From Warburgia ugandensis (taxonomy: Eukaryota > Streptophyta > Magnoliopsida > Canellales > Canellaceae), in NCBI GenBank assembly GCA_035236585.1, contig CP141127.1, positions 43,848,001 to 43,912,000 of the forward strand: a DNA stretch of 64,000 nt, given 5' to 3'. The position numbers and the translations under genes were made by a program. The notes beneath the pieces were generated by a model. The model ran no database searches. It had not been told where the DNA came from and was given only the letters and a program-made list of their open reading frames with translations. Positions within the stretch are counted from its first letter, which is position 1. The number at the start of each line of letters is the position of its first letter. Shown piece by piece: positions 11,342 through 23,189 of the stretch.

Positions 11342-13598
11342 TTATACACCCTCTGGCCAATTGTGATTTCGTATATACTCTTTTAAAATTTTCATGTACC
11401 TCTCAAAATAGGTACATCCATCATAAGTAAACCAGCCACAATGTCTGTCCTCATCAATGAGGTGTACTATTAAGTGTGCCATAACATTAAAGAAGGATGA
11501 TGGGAAGATTGTCTCAAGCTCACATAAAGTTGTCACTAAATGTGCTTGGATTTATTAGAATTTTGAAACATCCATCACCTTGTTGCACAAAACATTGAGG
11601 AAATAGAAGAATTATATAATAGATCCTCTAACTTTGTCTAGCAGAACTAAATGTATTGCTACAACATGAGTTATTACATTAATGCATGGAAATTGTGAGA
11701 CTTTATCCCTAACACTTTTAGCTCTTCCATGGAGACAATGTTTCCAAAATTTAAAGAGTAGCCATCTCAAACATTGAGCTTGGACAATGTTCTACACACT
11801 ATTCTTCTCTCCTTTCTACCTAGTGTATAATTTGCTTTAAATAAGTATGTTCTTCCACTTTCCCTATCCTATGGATGCAACCTTCTCTTCAAACCTATTT
11901 TCATAGGATCCATTCAAGATACAAATCCATCCTTTATTTTTTCTAGAATGTCAAGTAAGGTACCTATAAAGCTCTCGCACACATTCTTTTCAAAGTGAAT
12001 GACATCAAGCATGTGGTACAAATGCAGTGATTTTCAGTATGCAATCTGAAAGAATATTGACTTCTTCTTCCAACAACTTTTAAAGTTGCTTTCAATTGCA
12101 CATTTTCTTTCTTTCTTCTTTCCCGATAAGTCATTAAGGTTTTCAACTTGTTCTAATACTTATCATCCTGTCAACATCATTGGAGGTGTCTTTATCTTTA
12201 CACTACTATTAAATTCTCCCTTCTTAAAATAATATAGATGATCTTTGGAAACCATCTTCTATGGCCAAGGAATGTCATTTTTCTACCATCTTTAAGTCAT
12301 ATGCCACAAATTTGGTCACTATAGATAGGACAAACATTGTCTCCCTTCACGGTGCATCCAAACAAAATTATCGTACATAAGGAAGTCGCTTTTTGTCCAC
12401 AATAGTATAGCCTTTAGGGTGAACGACTCTTTCTTCTATTTGTTGTAAGCTTCAATACCTACATCTCATAACATCTTAAAATCATCAATAAAGGAAGCCA
12501 AGTATACATCAATGCCATTCCCTAGTTCCTTTAGACTAGTATTCACATAATTAACATCATGAACTTCCTTTTCATGCATAGAAATGATGGGAGGTTGTAA
12601 CAAACCAATATAATAGGCCAACAAGTACACCTACTGCTTATAGAACTATAAGGATTAATCTCATCTACAAATAATACAAGTAATAGGTTTTTAGGTTCTT
12701 ATGTAAAATTATTCCACATGAAATGTACAAGCTTCCATGCTAGTCTATCTGCTAGATCCGTGAAAAGATATCTAATACTCTCTCCTCAACATGCCATACT
12801 ACTTTCTATATTGTTTTTATAATACAAAGAATTCTTTTGAACCTTGAAATAGGAGGGAAATACGATAGGACCTTTGTAGGAATGTCTGTCATCATCTCAG
12901 ATGAATTCTTCTTTAACTTCAATCTTAACTGTCCACAAGTTAGGCATGTGTTTTATCATTGTGCTCCTTCATATACAAGATTCAATCATTGGGAAACACA
13001 TGTATCTTCTCATTCCTCAACCCTAGTGCAGCCAGGGTTTTCTTTGTCACTCATGTGGACCTTGCTAATTTATTGTCCTTTGTTATCAACTTAACTTGTA
13101 CTTTCAAGACTTCTATAAAATCTCGATCTAAAAAATCAAATCTCAACTTCATGTTGTGAAGTTCTACCACTGTAGACAACTTGGTATGATTTCTACACTT
13201 ATGGTACAATGGCTCATTAGCTTCCTCTAATGTAGTAAGGAATAGTTCAAGGTCATCCTAAAAGTCATTATATGCATCTTGAAACATCAATGTAGTTGTA
13301 TTATCTATAACACTTCCATAATTTCTTCAAATCTTCTTGCCCTTGTTGAAGCTCCATGTGGAAGTTCTTCTCCATGCCAAATCCATGGACAATAACTTCC
13401 ATCAATTCCATTGAAACACAAGTGTTCTCTCAACAACCCTAAATTTGTTTTTTTTTTTAAGTTTTGACATTTCAATCAGGGACAATGCATGTGATTACAA
13501 TCACCACTTGCCCCAAGTTTGAACTCAATAAACTTTTCAATTCCCTCCTCATCTTCTTTTAATGTTCATGTCACGGTCTTCCAAACATATTTGTCCAT
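11342..13598 (-). pseudogene. CACTA (En/Spm) transposase, decayed
   Basis: The protein would be the Tnp2-type transposase that cuts CACTA transposon ends. On the minus strand, fragments appear in the correct order but in several frames. A transposase-associated N-terminal domain begins at ATG 13598 (MDKYVW, then EEGIEKFIEF and a C-x-H-x-x-CP remnant). Next comes the 'LEEANEPLYHKC' region near 13190-13260. The central Tnp2 region follows near 12230-12520 (IDVYLASF, FGCTVKGDNVCP, FLGHRRWFP). Last is a DUF4218-like block at 11342-11536 (TTLCELETIFPSSFFNVM, 'YFERYMKILK'). Stops and frameshifts between all parts make it non-functional. No CACTA terminal repeats were located. Confidence 0.8.
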
Positions 13599-13867
13599 TT
13601 TTTCAATAAATTGAAGCTGATCTATGTGTGAGGACTTGTTAGACATGAAAAGATTATGGTGAACTTGATTAGACATTTTACTAAACATTAGGTATATAAG
13701 AATTATAAGTCTTTGAAAAAACTAAATTACATGCATGCACAAATATGAAAATTTCCAAAGAATGTGAAGAATGATGTAAAACATGAAAGATCCATTCAAA
13801 AAGGAATTTAACTTTAAAAATAGAAGCTTCTAACCATAACAATGCATGTAGAATATATCGAACATGC

Positions 13868-13892
13868 ATATATATATATATATATATATATA
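13868..13892. repeat. (AT)n tract at the LINE 5' edge
   Basis: About twelve AT units directly precede LINE copy A. ATATATAA also follows the LINE's 3' tail, so part of this tract may be the target duplication, but the sequence is too simple to prove it. Confidence 0.75.
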
Positions 13893-13965
13893 ACCCTGAA
13901 AATGCCAGTTCCAAGCTCAGATGAAAAAGTAGGAGGGTCTTGCATCAAGTTCCAACCGGCAAGGG

Positions 13966-14210
13966 AGAAGTTGAAGATGATTTTGTTATTTCTTTCCTTC
14001 ATACAAATGAATATGCATTTGTATATTAGTTTGCAAGGAAGAAATGAAAATCATCTCCAGCTTCTTAAATGTATGGCAACCCTTGCATTAGGTGCCAGCC
14101 AGCAAGGGAGAAGTTGAAGATGATTTTGTAATTTGTTTCCTACTTGTAAATGAATATGCATTTGTATATTAATTTGTAGGGAAAAAATGAAAATCATCTC
14201 CAGCTTCCTA
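13966..14210 (+). repeat. Two hairpin-forming tandem units at the LINE 5' end (copy A)
   Basis: Two units of about 145 bp each begin with AGAAGTTGAAGATGATTTT and close with an inverted match, AAAATCATCTCCAGCTTC. Both have 'atgaatatgcatttgtatatta' in the loop. The first hairpin covers 13966-14066 and the second about 14109-14206. Copy B keeps the same arrangement. Confidence 0.85.
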
Positions 14211-14265
14211 AAACTAGGGCAAACCTAACATAACATGAATTGAAAACTGACATTCCCTTAAGCTA

Positions 14266-14465
14266 GGGCATTCCTTATAAGTGATGCACTGCATTGGATC
14301 TAGGTGTGGTGAAAAATAAGTAAGGGTTGCTAGGGCATTCCCCCAAAGGAGACACACTACATCAAATCCAGAGTGTAGTGAAAAGTGGGCAAGGGCTACT
14401 AGAGTGTCCCCTCGGAAGCGACGCATTGCATCAAAACCCAAGTGCACTGAAAAGTGTACACAGGT
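14266..14465 (+). repeat. Three ~65-bp tandem repeats in LINE 5' region (copy A)
   Basis: Three imperfect units each run from 'agggcattcc' (or a variant) through 'gatgcactgcattggat' to 'gtgaaaagtgggcaagggct'. The same three-unit array is present in copy B at about 42241-42410. Confidence 0.75.
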
Positions 14466-14539
14466 TCATGCCATGAAGATCAAGAAGGGCACTAGTAAAT
14501 AAGATATCTCAAGAGCATAAGATTTGTATCACCACATGA

Positions 14540-17345
14540 TATATAGGGACATTGACAGGTAAGAGTTTAGAGTTAGTAGACACAATGAAACGTAGGAGAG
14601 TCAACATCACTTGTATCTAAGAAACCAAGTGGAAAGGGGCTAAAGTTAGAGAAATTGATGGGTATAAATTATGGTATGTAGAAAAGGATGATAATAGAAA
14701 TGTCATAAGAATAATAGTGGATAAATAATTAAAGAAAAACTTGTGGATGTTAAAAGAATGAGTGATAGAATTATAATAATAAAACTTATTCTAGGAGAGT
14801 AGATCATAAATGTTATAAGTACATATGCACCACAAGTAAGTTTAGAAGATATAATCAAGAGATAGTTTTATGAAGATATGGAGGGATTCATGTAAGAAAT
14901 TCCCAACACTGAGGGGATATTTATAGGAGCATAATTAAATGTCCATGTAGGAAAAGAAAAGGAACGATATGATAGAATACACAGAGGGTATTGTATAGGT
15001 GAACTAAATCAGATGGGGGAAACTATCCTCAATTTTTCTTTGTCATATAACCTGGTCATTGCAAATACACTCTTTATGAAGAGGGATGAACACTTAATAA
15101 CCTTTAAAAGTGGACTTCATAAAAGCCAAATAGACCTTTTTCTCCTTAGGAATATTGAACGATCAATGTGTAAGGATTGTAAGGTGATACCTGGTGAGAG
15201 TTTAACCTCATAACATAGGTTAATGATTATGGATATCCATATCAAAAGATGGAAGAACAAAAATGAACTTAATAAGTATCTAAAAACTAAGTGGTGGAAC
15301 TTAAAAGGAGATGAAATAACCTCATTCACAAACAAGTTGATGGTAGAAGGAAACTGAAACTATGAAATAGAAGTCAACACCACGCGGATTAATATTGTTG
15401 AGTCCATTAAGAAAGTGGCAAAAGATATTTTAGGAGTATCTAAAGGTAAAAGGAAATTAATAGAGGAAACATGGTGGTGGAGTGAAATAGGGTAAAGAGT
15501 TATTAAAGAAAAATGGATGTATTGGTAGAAGACTAGAAATAATGAAAACTATGAACAATGTAAGAATGCTAAAAAGGTTGCTAAGAGAATAGTAAGTGAG
15601 GCTAAACATAAGGCATATGATGAGCTCTATAATAAACTTGGAACAAGAGAAGGTGAGAAAGATGTCTTTAAACTTGCAAAAGTAAGAGAACAAAAGGGTA
15701 AGGACTTAGATCATGTTAGGTGTATTAGAAGTGATGATCGAAGGGTATTAGTCAAAGATGATGAGATTAAATAGAGATGGGAAACATACTTTCAAAAATT
15801 ATTAAATTACAATGTCTCTGAGAATATAGGGATTGAAAATACTATATATCTAAATAACATTGGATATTATATATATGAACATAGGATTAGAATACGTAAA
15901 GTGAAAGAGGCCCTTAAAAAGATGAAATTAGGAAAGACCGTGGAGCCCAATGGTATACCAATAGAGGTTTGGAAGCATATGGGAAATATTCGGGTAGTTT
16001 GGTTGACCAAGTTGTTTAACAAGATTATAAAATCAAAGAAAATGCTTGATGAGTGGAGGAAAAGTTCTATTATACCAATTAATAAGAATACAGGAGACAT
16101 ATAGAGCTATACTAATTATCGAGGGATCAAACTTATGAGCCACACTATAAAACTTTTTCAAAGGGTGATTGAGAAGAGGCTACAACATGAGACAAGTGTA
16201 TCCAAGAACCATTTTGGTTTCATGACTGGGAGGTCTACCATGGAAGCTATTTTCTTACTAAGACAATTAGTAGAGATATATAGGGAGAGGAAGAAAGACC
16301 TCCACATGGTCTTTATCTACTTAGAGAAAGCTTAGGATAGAGTCCCTTAAGAGTTAATATGGAGGGTGTTGGGCAAGAAAAAGGTTTCACAGGGGTATAT
16401 AAACATAATTAAAGATATGTATGAGGGATCGGTAATAAATGTTAAGACCACTAGTGGCAATATCGATGATTTTTCTGTTACTATAGGATTGCACCAAGGA
16501 TCGAAAATTGAGCCCATACCTTTTTATGTTGGTTATGGATGAGTTAACAAAACTTTTGCATAAGGAGATTCCCTGGTGCATGCTATTTGCAGATGATATA
16601 GTTTTACTTCATGAGACAAGGGAGGGTGTAAATACAAAGCTAGAGTTAAGAAGAGAAGCATTAGAATCCAAATGATTTAAAATCAGCTGAACTAAGACAG
16701 AATATATGGAATATAATTTTAGCAAGTAGAGGAGTACGAGTGGAACACCAATCAAGATTGATAACAAAGAATCCCCGTAAAAGACCACTTTCAATACTTA
16801 GGTTCAATGATTCTAAGAGTGGAGAGATTGCGAGGAAGGTTACCCATAGAATTCAAGTGGGTTGGAACAAATGGAGATGTGCATCTAGAGTTTTGTGTGA
16901 TTGGTGGGTGCCACTCAAACTAAAAGAAAAACTCTATAGGATGGCCATAAGGCCAGCCATGCTCTATAGATCAAAGTGTTGGGCAGTTAAGGAAAATCAT
17001 GCTCATAGGATGAGCATCGCAGAAATGATGATGTGAGATGGATGAGCAGTAAGATAAGAAAGGATAGAATTAGGAATAAAAATATTAGAGGAAATTTAGG
17101 GGTACCACTAATAGGTAAATAAGATGAGGGAGATTAGACTTAGATGGTTTGGACATGTCCAAAGGAGACTAAAAACAGCACCAATTAGAAGGAGTGAGGC
17201 AATGCAAGTAGAAGGTTCTAAACGGGCAAAGGGAAGACCCAAAGAAAATGGATAGAAGTGGTGAGGAAAGATTTAAAAACTTTGGGACTAAATGAAGCCA
17301 TGCTACTTAATAGAGAGGAATGAAGGAATAAGATTCATGAGGCTG
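14540..17345 (+). pseudogene. LINE endonuclease-reverse transcriptase, degenerate (copy A)
   Basis: The product would nick target DNA and copy the LINE RNA into it. Endonuclease remnants lie at about 14550-15230, including 'GIKLW'-like fragments and 'RDEHLITFKSGLHKSQID'. Reverse transcriptase remnants follow, including KKMKLGKTVEPNGIP (15910), 'HFGFMTGRSTMEAIFLLRQ' (about 16210) and 'DLHMVFIYLEKA' (about 16300). The catalytic LFADD is still readable near 16580, and the C-terminal part includes GWNKWRCA, RPAMLY and IRLRWFGHVQRR. The LEKA*DRVP stop and several others break the frame. Copy B encodes the same protein with far fewer lesions. Confidence 0.85.
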
Positions 17346-17503
17346 ACCCCTAATTAGGATAAAGTCTTGATGATAATGATGATGATGATGATATATAAGA
17401 CAAGCTAGGGAATACTAACTAACACTCAAATTGATATAGACCAAGAATGTAAATATGTGTGTGGGTAATTCCAAATCATAGTTGGGATTTGGTTGAAGAT
17501 AGG

Positions 17504-18029
17504 CACAACAAAAATAAACCTATATGAGTTTCAATTTGTGTATAAATGAAGATAGTCATAAATAGAAAACTCAAGGTCAATGTAAAAATTCTCGTAATAA
17601 AGTAGCTTTTAAGGTCAATTTTAGAAAATGACTTGAAAAGTGGGGCACTTTTAAAGTTGTTTATCAAAATCCACTTTTAAAATCTTTTTCTATGAAAAAA
17701 AGATTGTTTGCTAAGCTAAAATAGGGACTTTCCAAGTTGTTTTCAATAAGACTTTAAAAGTTTGAAAGTTAAAGTTGTTTTCAAAAAATGACTTTAAAAG
17801 CTCCTTTCTTTAAAAGCAGGGCCTGTTTAAAGATAATTTTGAGAAATAACTCTAAAAGTCCTTTCCCACAAAAAAAAAAGTGCTTCATGCAAGACTAAAG
17901 AAGTCAGTTTCCTAAGTATGGTTTTTAAAGTTGTTTTTTTTAGAAACTGACTAGGAAAATATTTAAGAAGTCGATAGACTAAAAACTAACTTCTTTATGG
18001 CAACTTTAAAAGCCTTCTTTGTTGTAGTA
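17504..18029. repeat. Possible CACTA-type MITE
   Basis: The right edge reads GCCTTCTTTGTTGTAGTA, close to the inverted form of a CACTACAACAAA terminus. The left edge has CACAACAAAAAT. Between them, motifs of the type 'gactttaaaag' and 'aaagttgtttt' recur many times in both orientations, like the subterminal repeats of CACTA elements. There is no coding sequence. The termini match poorly and no target duplication is visible, so this is tentative. Confidence 0.35.
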
Positions 18030-18950
18030 AATGATCATATAGCCAATGGGCTCAGTAAAGGTGTTTTGTAGGAGGGTGAAAGAGGATAGAATTGTATCTT
18101 AGCTACCCTCTAATCAAGTTTATACAATCTTACTTACTTTATCTATTGTGTTGACTTGCTGATCACTATAACAAAGATAATCATGATTGATCTGTATTGT
18201 CTATAATCAATATTTTGAATCCTCTTTAAAGGGAAAATATGTTGTAACATTCAATATGTAAGCATATCAATAGCTTAATGAAATTATCCAAATTTATGCT
18301 TCTTAGTTCCTTTTACATTATAAGTCCTTTCACATGCCTCCCACCAATTAATTTATCTTTATTTCTTCCTTCATAAATAATACTTCAATGTTCTTGTAGA
18401 GAAGGAAATTTTTCCCCATACCTAACTAGAAACTACAATGATATGTGAATTGAAAATTCTTTTAAATCAAATAGCTTCTGCTAAAATCTATCAAGAAAGC
18501 AACGAAGATATGTGGAAAAGTAGAAGCTTTTTAGACATAAAACAATTTCTGCTGAAAATCAACCAAACATTTCAATTAAAAGTTCTAAACTGGCCTGATA
18601 GGCGAAACCAGTACTGTAGAGAAGAAACGGTTTAGAGAGAGAGAGAGAGGTGACACTAATGCTAGTTCCTGGTAAAGGAGAGAATTTTCAGAATGTCAGG
18701 TTCGAGCCGGTAAATCAAGATAGTAAAACTTTTTGAAAAGAGGCGTACATCTATTACCCCAATAAAAGGCTTACAATAGTCCCATGGGGAAGAAATTTTT
18801 CCAATGACTCAACCACAGCCAACTTTTGCTAATTTAATGGTCGGTTAAGATTGTTCTAAACAGGGGTTCTACCTGTAGTTTTGCTCATTACAATTATCCA
18901 AATGAAAATATGCACATCCACGACATAGGAACTCGCTAACTGGCAACAAC
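18030..18950. other. Spacer without recognised genes
   Basis: Contains a (GA)n tract at 18634-18650. No open frame with recognisable content was found. Confidence 0.45.
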
Positions 18951-19650
18951 TATTTCGGGCAGGTCGCCTCGTCCTCATCAAAACTGTAACATTTAGCATA
19001 CCCGTTGCATAGGACCAAACCCAATACCCCAAAACATCCTAGATTTATGCAAGAATACCACAGGAAAATGATTTAGCTGTTGTATCAAATACCCTAACCT
19101 ACCATGGTAGCGTGGCCATCTATACTGTTATACAAGTGGTAGCAAATACTTCAAGAAAAATTACTTATCTGTTACAGCAATTTAACCGTAATGGATAGAT
19201 TGTAGCAGATAGCCTTTTTGCAACACTATAATAACCATATGCGTTGGTAAAGAGGCCGTAGCAGATAGCAAATAGCCTTTTTGCAACAAAACAATAACTA
19301 TATGCGTTGGTAAAGAGGCCGTAGCAGGCACTATACACATGCGCTCACTTATTGGTTATCAGCTACAGCCCGAACTGCCTTAGATAATAGGAAAGAACAA
19401 GCTGCATTGGTTCGTATTAGTGAATGTCTAGTATCAGTCAATATCTAGGAAATGATTTCTCTGCTACGACCCTCTAACCGTCGCAAATACCATTAACTGT
19501 GATGTTATCCTGAGTATCTACGATGGTAATTGCTAAGACCCTATTAACTACAGCTAACCGTAGCAAATGACTATCTGTGACCGCTTTGCCCCATTATTTG
19601 GTACTGCTTACAACCGCGGTAGATAATTCATTTCTTCTAGTTTTGAGTGC
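18951..19650. repeat. Subterminal-repeat-like region upstream of the PEBP gene
   Basis: Short motifs GTAGCAGAT, GTAGCAAAT and GCTAC/GTAGC occur repeatedly in both orientations, a pattern typical of the ends of non-autonomous DNA transposons. The right side ends with 'ggtagataattcatttcttctag'. No clean inverted termini or target duplication was found, so the family is not assigned. Confidence 0.4.
19202..19320 (+). repeat. Tandem duplication, two units (56 and 63 bp)
   Basis: GTAGCAGATAGC...CCTTTTTGCAAC...ATGCGTTGGTAAAGAGGCC occurs twice in a row (19202-19257 and 19258-19320). The second unit has a 7-bp expansion near its start. It is nearly identical otherwise, so the duplication looks recent compared with its surroundings. 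Confidence 0.85.
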
Positions 19651-20495
19651 ATTTTAAGGTATTTTTGTTACTTTAAGCTAATTGGCAACAACAACTAGAA
19701 ATTCTAATAAAGAGAGAACGTTGGCATTTGATGCTAAGTTGTCATCTGTCAACTCTTTTGTCTTGCATTTACTGAATGATGTTTTCAAAGTATATTATTT
19801 TCAATTTACCTATTTTACATAGGCAAAAGTTATTCACAAAGAATTAGCTTATACAAATTAAGCTTAAAGGTAAAAAAATTTTATTCAGAACAGTATTAAA
19901 GTCGGAAAACTATGACCTAAAGTTACTTAGAGTTAAAATAAATTCAGAATAAAAGCACCAGGATCATGGTTAAGGCTGACTATAATTCTGCTACCCGTAG
20001 TTGTAAACCCTGTTTCTTCAACTATCTCTCAACTAATGGTCGCATTTTGTTCCAAAGTTTTTATTCCTCCGATCCTTCAATCTATGCTTCAAACTTACCA
20101 TGTAGCACCCAGATTAATTTCATGATCCCACCTTTGGTTGATACAGTCCGTTTGTCTAATTTCTTGCGGGCTGAATTATCTAGTCCGAGTAGTCTAAACG
20201 CACTGCACGCTGAACATATTCTAGATTCCACAAAGGCACATTTGATAATCGGAAGCGTTGTATAAGCTAGATCCACAATGAACGAATAAAAAATGACGCG
20301 TTATGGTTATACTAAAATCCATCCAATCGGAATGACTTTTGGGCCATACTATGCATCGACCGTGTCGAAACCATATAAACATGCTTATGAATGAGGCTAG
20401 CTGACGCACAGATATTAACGAGAACTCCTGCGCGTTTTTGTGTCTTAACAGAAGTGGACATTTGGATGTTGGCAAGGCGTGCGCAGAAAAAGAGA
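19651..20495. other. Upstream region of the PEBP gene
   Basis: Base composition becomes less AT-rich toward the gene. A 99-codon frame at 19966-20265 has no recognisable domain and is overlapped by frames on the other strand, so it is not called as a gene. Confidence 0.4.
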
Positions 20496-20523
20496 GACAC
20501 GTAGCATGACGTTACTACGTGTC
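20496..20523. promoter_or_regulatory. ACGT-core inverted repeat (ABRE/G-box-like)
   Basis: A perfect 9-bp inverted repeat, GACACGTAG (20496-20504) and CTACGTGTC (20515-20523), flanks a 10-bp spacer containing TGACGT. Each arm includes ACGTGTC on one strand, the core of the plant ABA-response element bound by bZIP factors. TGACGT is also a bZIP core. It lies about 143 bp before the PEBP start codon. Binding is inferred. Confidence 0.6.
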
Positions 20524-20598
20524 GCTCGATGGTTCTAAGAACCATGCTAGAAGCCTCTCTGGTTGTCGCTAGTACAATCGGCTGCAACCGAAAGATCT

Positions 20599-20604
20599 TA
20601 TAAG
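20599..20604 (+). promoter_or_regulatory. Possible TATA box of the PEBP gene
   Basis: TATAAG about 65 bp before the ATG would give a short 5' leader of roughly 35 bases. The match is weak and position is the main support. Confidence 0.3.
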
Positions 20605-20665
20605 AAAGCAAGAAAGACAGACGCGCGATTGGAAAGAGCGAGATAAGTAGTGATAAAAGGTAGCA

Positions 20666-21928
20666 ATGGCAGAGGAAATATTCAAGATAGTATCACCTGC
20701 AATACACCATGAAGGCAAAATACCAAGGAAATACACAGGAGATGGGCAAGGGGCACTGAAATGCATTTCACCGCCTTTGGAATGGTATGGAGTTCCTGAA
20801 GGCACCAAGAGTTTGGCTCTTGTTGTCGAGGACGTTGATGCACCTGACCCAAGCGGTCCTATGGTGCCTTGGAGCCATTGGGTGGTTGTTAACATTCCAC
20901 CGTCTTTGAAAGGATTGCCGGAAGGATTTTCCGGCAAGGAAGAAGAAATTGGAGGTGAGTATGCAGGAATCAAGGAAGGCAACAATGACTGGAAGGTACC
21001 TGGTTGGGGGCCACCAAAACCACCTTCTCATGGCCATTGGTATCAGTTCAAGCTCTATGCCCTGGATGATATGGTGAACCTAGGCAATAAGGTCAGCATT
21101 TTAAGTATCTGATTCTTTGGTTAGAAGATTATAAATGAATCATGATCAGGACCGTTGATCTGGTAGAGATTACCATATATATGGGTACCTCTGAGATAAT
21201 CTGCGTCTGGGGTTAACCTCATTGAGGCAGAATGCTTATTTTAAGACTGTTGATCTAGTGCCTAAGATGGTCCAGTCACTGATCACCAGAACAAATAGAA
21301 CATCTGTAAGAGCAGTTTGTCAGATGGGCCACTAGATCGACGGCTATCAAACACTTGTGCGCATCTTCGTTTTAATGAGGCAGCTTTCTAGCTTTGGCAG
21401 GGGCTAATCCCAGTCTTACATTATCTGCATTTAGTATGTGGATGCTAGCGCACCAATTGCTATCCCTTTCTTGTTTGTTTCTTGTTCGAGTGGTGTACGG
21501 ATAGCTATTTATCCATGGATAAGCTTGTCTATGGATTCTTGTCCCGGTCCTCGCGCATGAGCTTTCTTGAAATTATAAATATTCTTTATATAGTATCCCT
21601 GTTTTGACTTTTGGGCCATTTAAAGCTAGTATATGTTGGGAATACTTAGCTTATCCATGGATGGGTCATCCCCATTCCAAAACAGCCCTGAAACAAGTTT
21701 GGTCTCACCTGAAAACTATTTGGATACCGTTTCTCTCTGTAGGCACGTCTAGATTTTGTTTATTTCTCCAATAGTATATAATGACTTAATATTTTCTTCC
21801 TTGTTTCTTCACGGAGACACTGATGAACATTTACTTGGATTCTTGAGTCGCAGGTAACCAAGGAGAAGCTCTTGGAGTACATTGATGGGCATGTGCTAGG
21901 CGAAGCTGTATTAATGGCCACATTTTAA
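20666..21928 (+). CDS. PEBP family protein, YbhB/YbcL-like (two exons)
   Basis: The product is a small cytosolic-type phosphatidylethanolamine-binding-protein fold, of the RKIP-like YbhB/YbcL branch and not the FT/TFL1 flowering branch. Exon 1 is 20666-21091 (142 codons), the intron 21092-21853 (762 bp, GT..AG), and exon 2 is 21854-21928 (24 codons plus TAA). The total of 166 residues is normal for the family. Both junctions are phase 0; without splicing the frame ends six codons into the intron. Family motifs are 'ISPPLEWYGVPEGTKSLAL', VEDVDAPDP, PWSHWVVVNIP, the ligand-site PSHGHWYQFKLYALDD, and the C-terminal EYIDGHVLGEAVL. There is no signal peptide. The frame is intact, unlike everything else in the window. 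The donor AAG|GTCAGC is weak beyond GT. The biochemical role of the plant members is poorly defined, so none is assigned. Confidence 0.93.
21149..21345. repeat. Possible MITE in the PEBP intron
   Basis: GGACCGTTGATCTGGTAG near the left is an imperfect inverted match to CCACTAGATCGACGGCT at the right. A third copy of the core lies between them (about 21246). The ~200-bp size and intronic position suit a MITE, but no target duplication was identified. Confidence 0.35.
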
Positions 21929-23189
21929 TCTAGTGATGGACGTCTTTCTTACCAGCATTTGTTTGATGGGGTTCCTGTCTATTTCAAGCCATCTAATGTT
22001 GGTTTACTGCATTTTGTGGTCATAATGAGAAGTGGTTTGTCATTTTTTTGTGTTCCTTGGTATGTTCGTATATAATCTCTGGTAGCGATGATTCCATCAA
22101 CGAGTAATTTGCTAGTATCTCTCAATATCGCGATGTACATGCAAAAGAATGAACGTTAGATATGAAAAAATAATAACTTTTGCAATCTAATTTAAATAAC
22201 CAATAATCGAAATTAAAGTCTCACCAAAGGTCAATAGAAAATTTTGAACTTTTCTTTCAATCCCTGAACATTAACCTAGAGATCAAACAGCAAAGAAAAA
22301 CAGGGATACTTCACAGGCAGAAAGGGAAATTTTCACAGAAATTGTTTTGAAGCATGTACCAATAGAGTTTGTATTGAAGCATGTACTAGTATTTTTAAGG
22401 CAAGGGCTGAACATTTCCTTCAAACTCCATTTCAAATTTAAAAAAAATTAAATGTTGTAAAATTCTCTCCTTCAATCTCCAATTCAGACTACAGAAATTG
22501 CAATCTTGTAAAAACCGGACAATAGAGGAGAGAAAAAATAAAATTTACACCTCTCCCCTTTTATATATATGTTACATGGTTTTTTATTTCTATTTCTAGT
22601 TTAGAGTATATGTCTAATTGGCTTGCTCGTTGCTTGTTAATAAGCTCAAGTGACAATTGATCGGATTTACATAATTTATTAACTCCATGTTAATTAGGTA
22701 ATACATTAGGGACTAGGGACTAGCATACGTATTAACCTATATGTCTTTTTAAAGGTGTTCTTTTAATCTACGCAGTCGGGTCAATAAATGATAAGACATC
22801 CGTTAAGACATTGGTCAGACACTTGATCTACCTTAATATCCTATCTCAGAACTAAGTCATGTGGTTTAATTTTCTATTAGATTATTATCTCCCATTTAGT
22901 TGATAGAACAAAAAAAAATAAAAAAAATTGAAATTGGTGGGTCTCTTCTCAATTTTCTCAATTCTAGTGAGTGTTTATGCATCAAACCAACAGTAGATCT
23001 GTCTCAAAAATTGATTAGAGGTAAGAGTATAACTCAATGTCATTATAAATTTTTCGACATTTCGTAAGATGTCAAATATGTATAAATGATGTACCTTTAT
23101 GTAGTTACCTTCTACCCAATCTCATTGTGTACAAAGAAACTTTGTACACCGCAACTAAGTTATTATACCATAGCTTTATAAGATCGTTC
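21929..23189. other. 3' flank of the PEBP gene and AT-rich spacer
   Basis: The first few hundred bases probably hold the 3' untranslated region, but no single poly(A) signal stands out. The right part may include the 3' LTR of the minus-strand copia element, since its RNase H domain ends near 23190. I could not match it to a partner LTR. Confidence 0.4.

Larger units (their letters stand above)
13893..17393 (+). mobile_element. RTE-type LINE, copy A, near full length but degenerate
   Basis: The length (3.5 kb), the endonuclease-then-reverse-transcriptase order and the 3' end in GATAATGATGATGATGATGAT match plant RTE LINEs. It has the same start, repeats and order as the inverted copy B (39299-42776), so both appear close to full length. 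Many stops and frameshifts show it is older or less constrained than copy B. The (GAT)n tail at about 17367-17393 replaces the poly(A) of other LINEs. Confidence 0.85.

Noticed and set aside
18699..18708. GGTTCGAGCC, resembling a tRNA or SINE B box
   Set aside because: No convincing A box, no cloverleaf and no poly(A) or T tail at a suitable distance.
19966..20265. 99-codon frame upstream of the PEBP gene
   Set aside because: No recognisable domain, overlapping frames on the other strand, and no splice or promoter support. Kept as upstream sequence.
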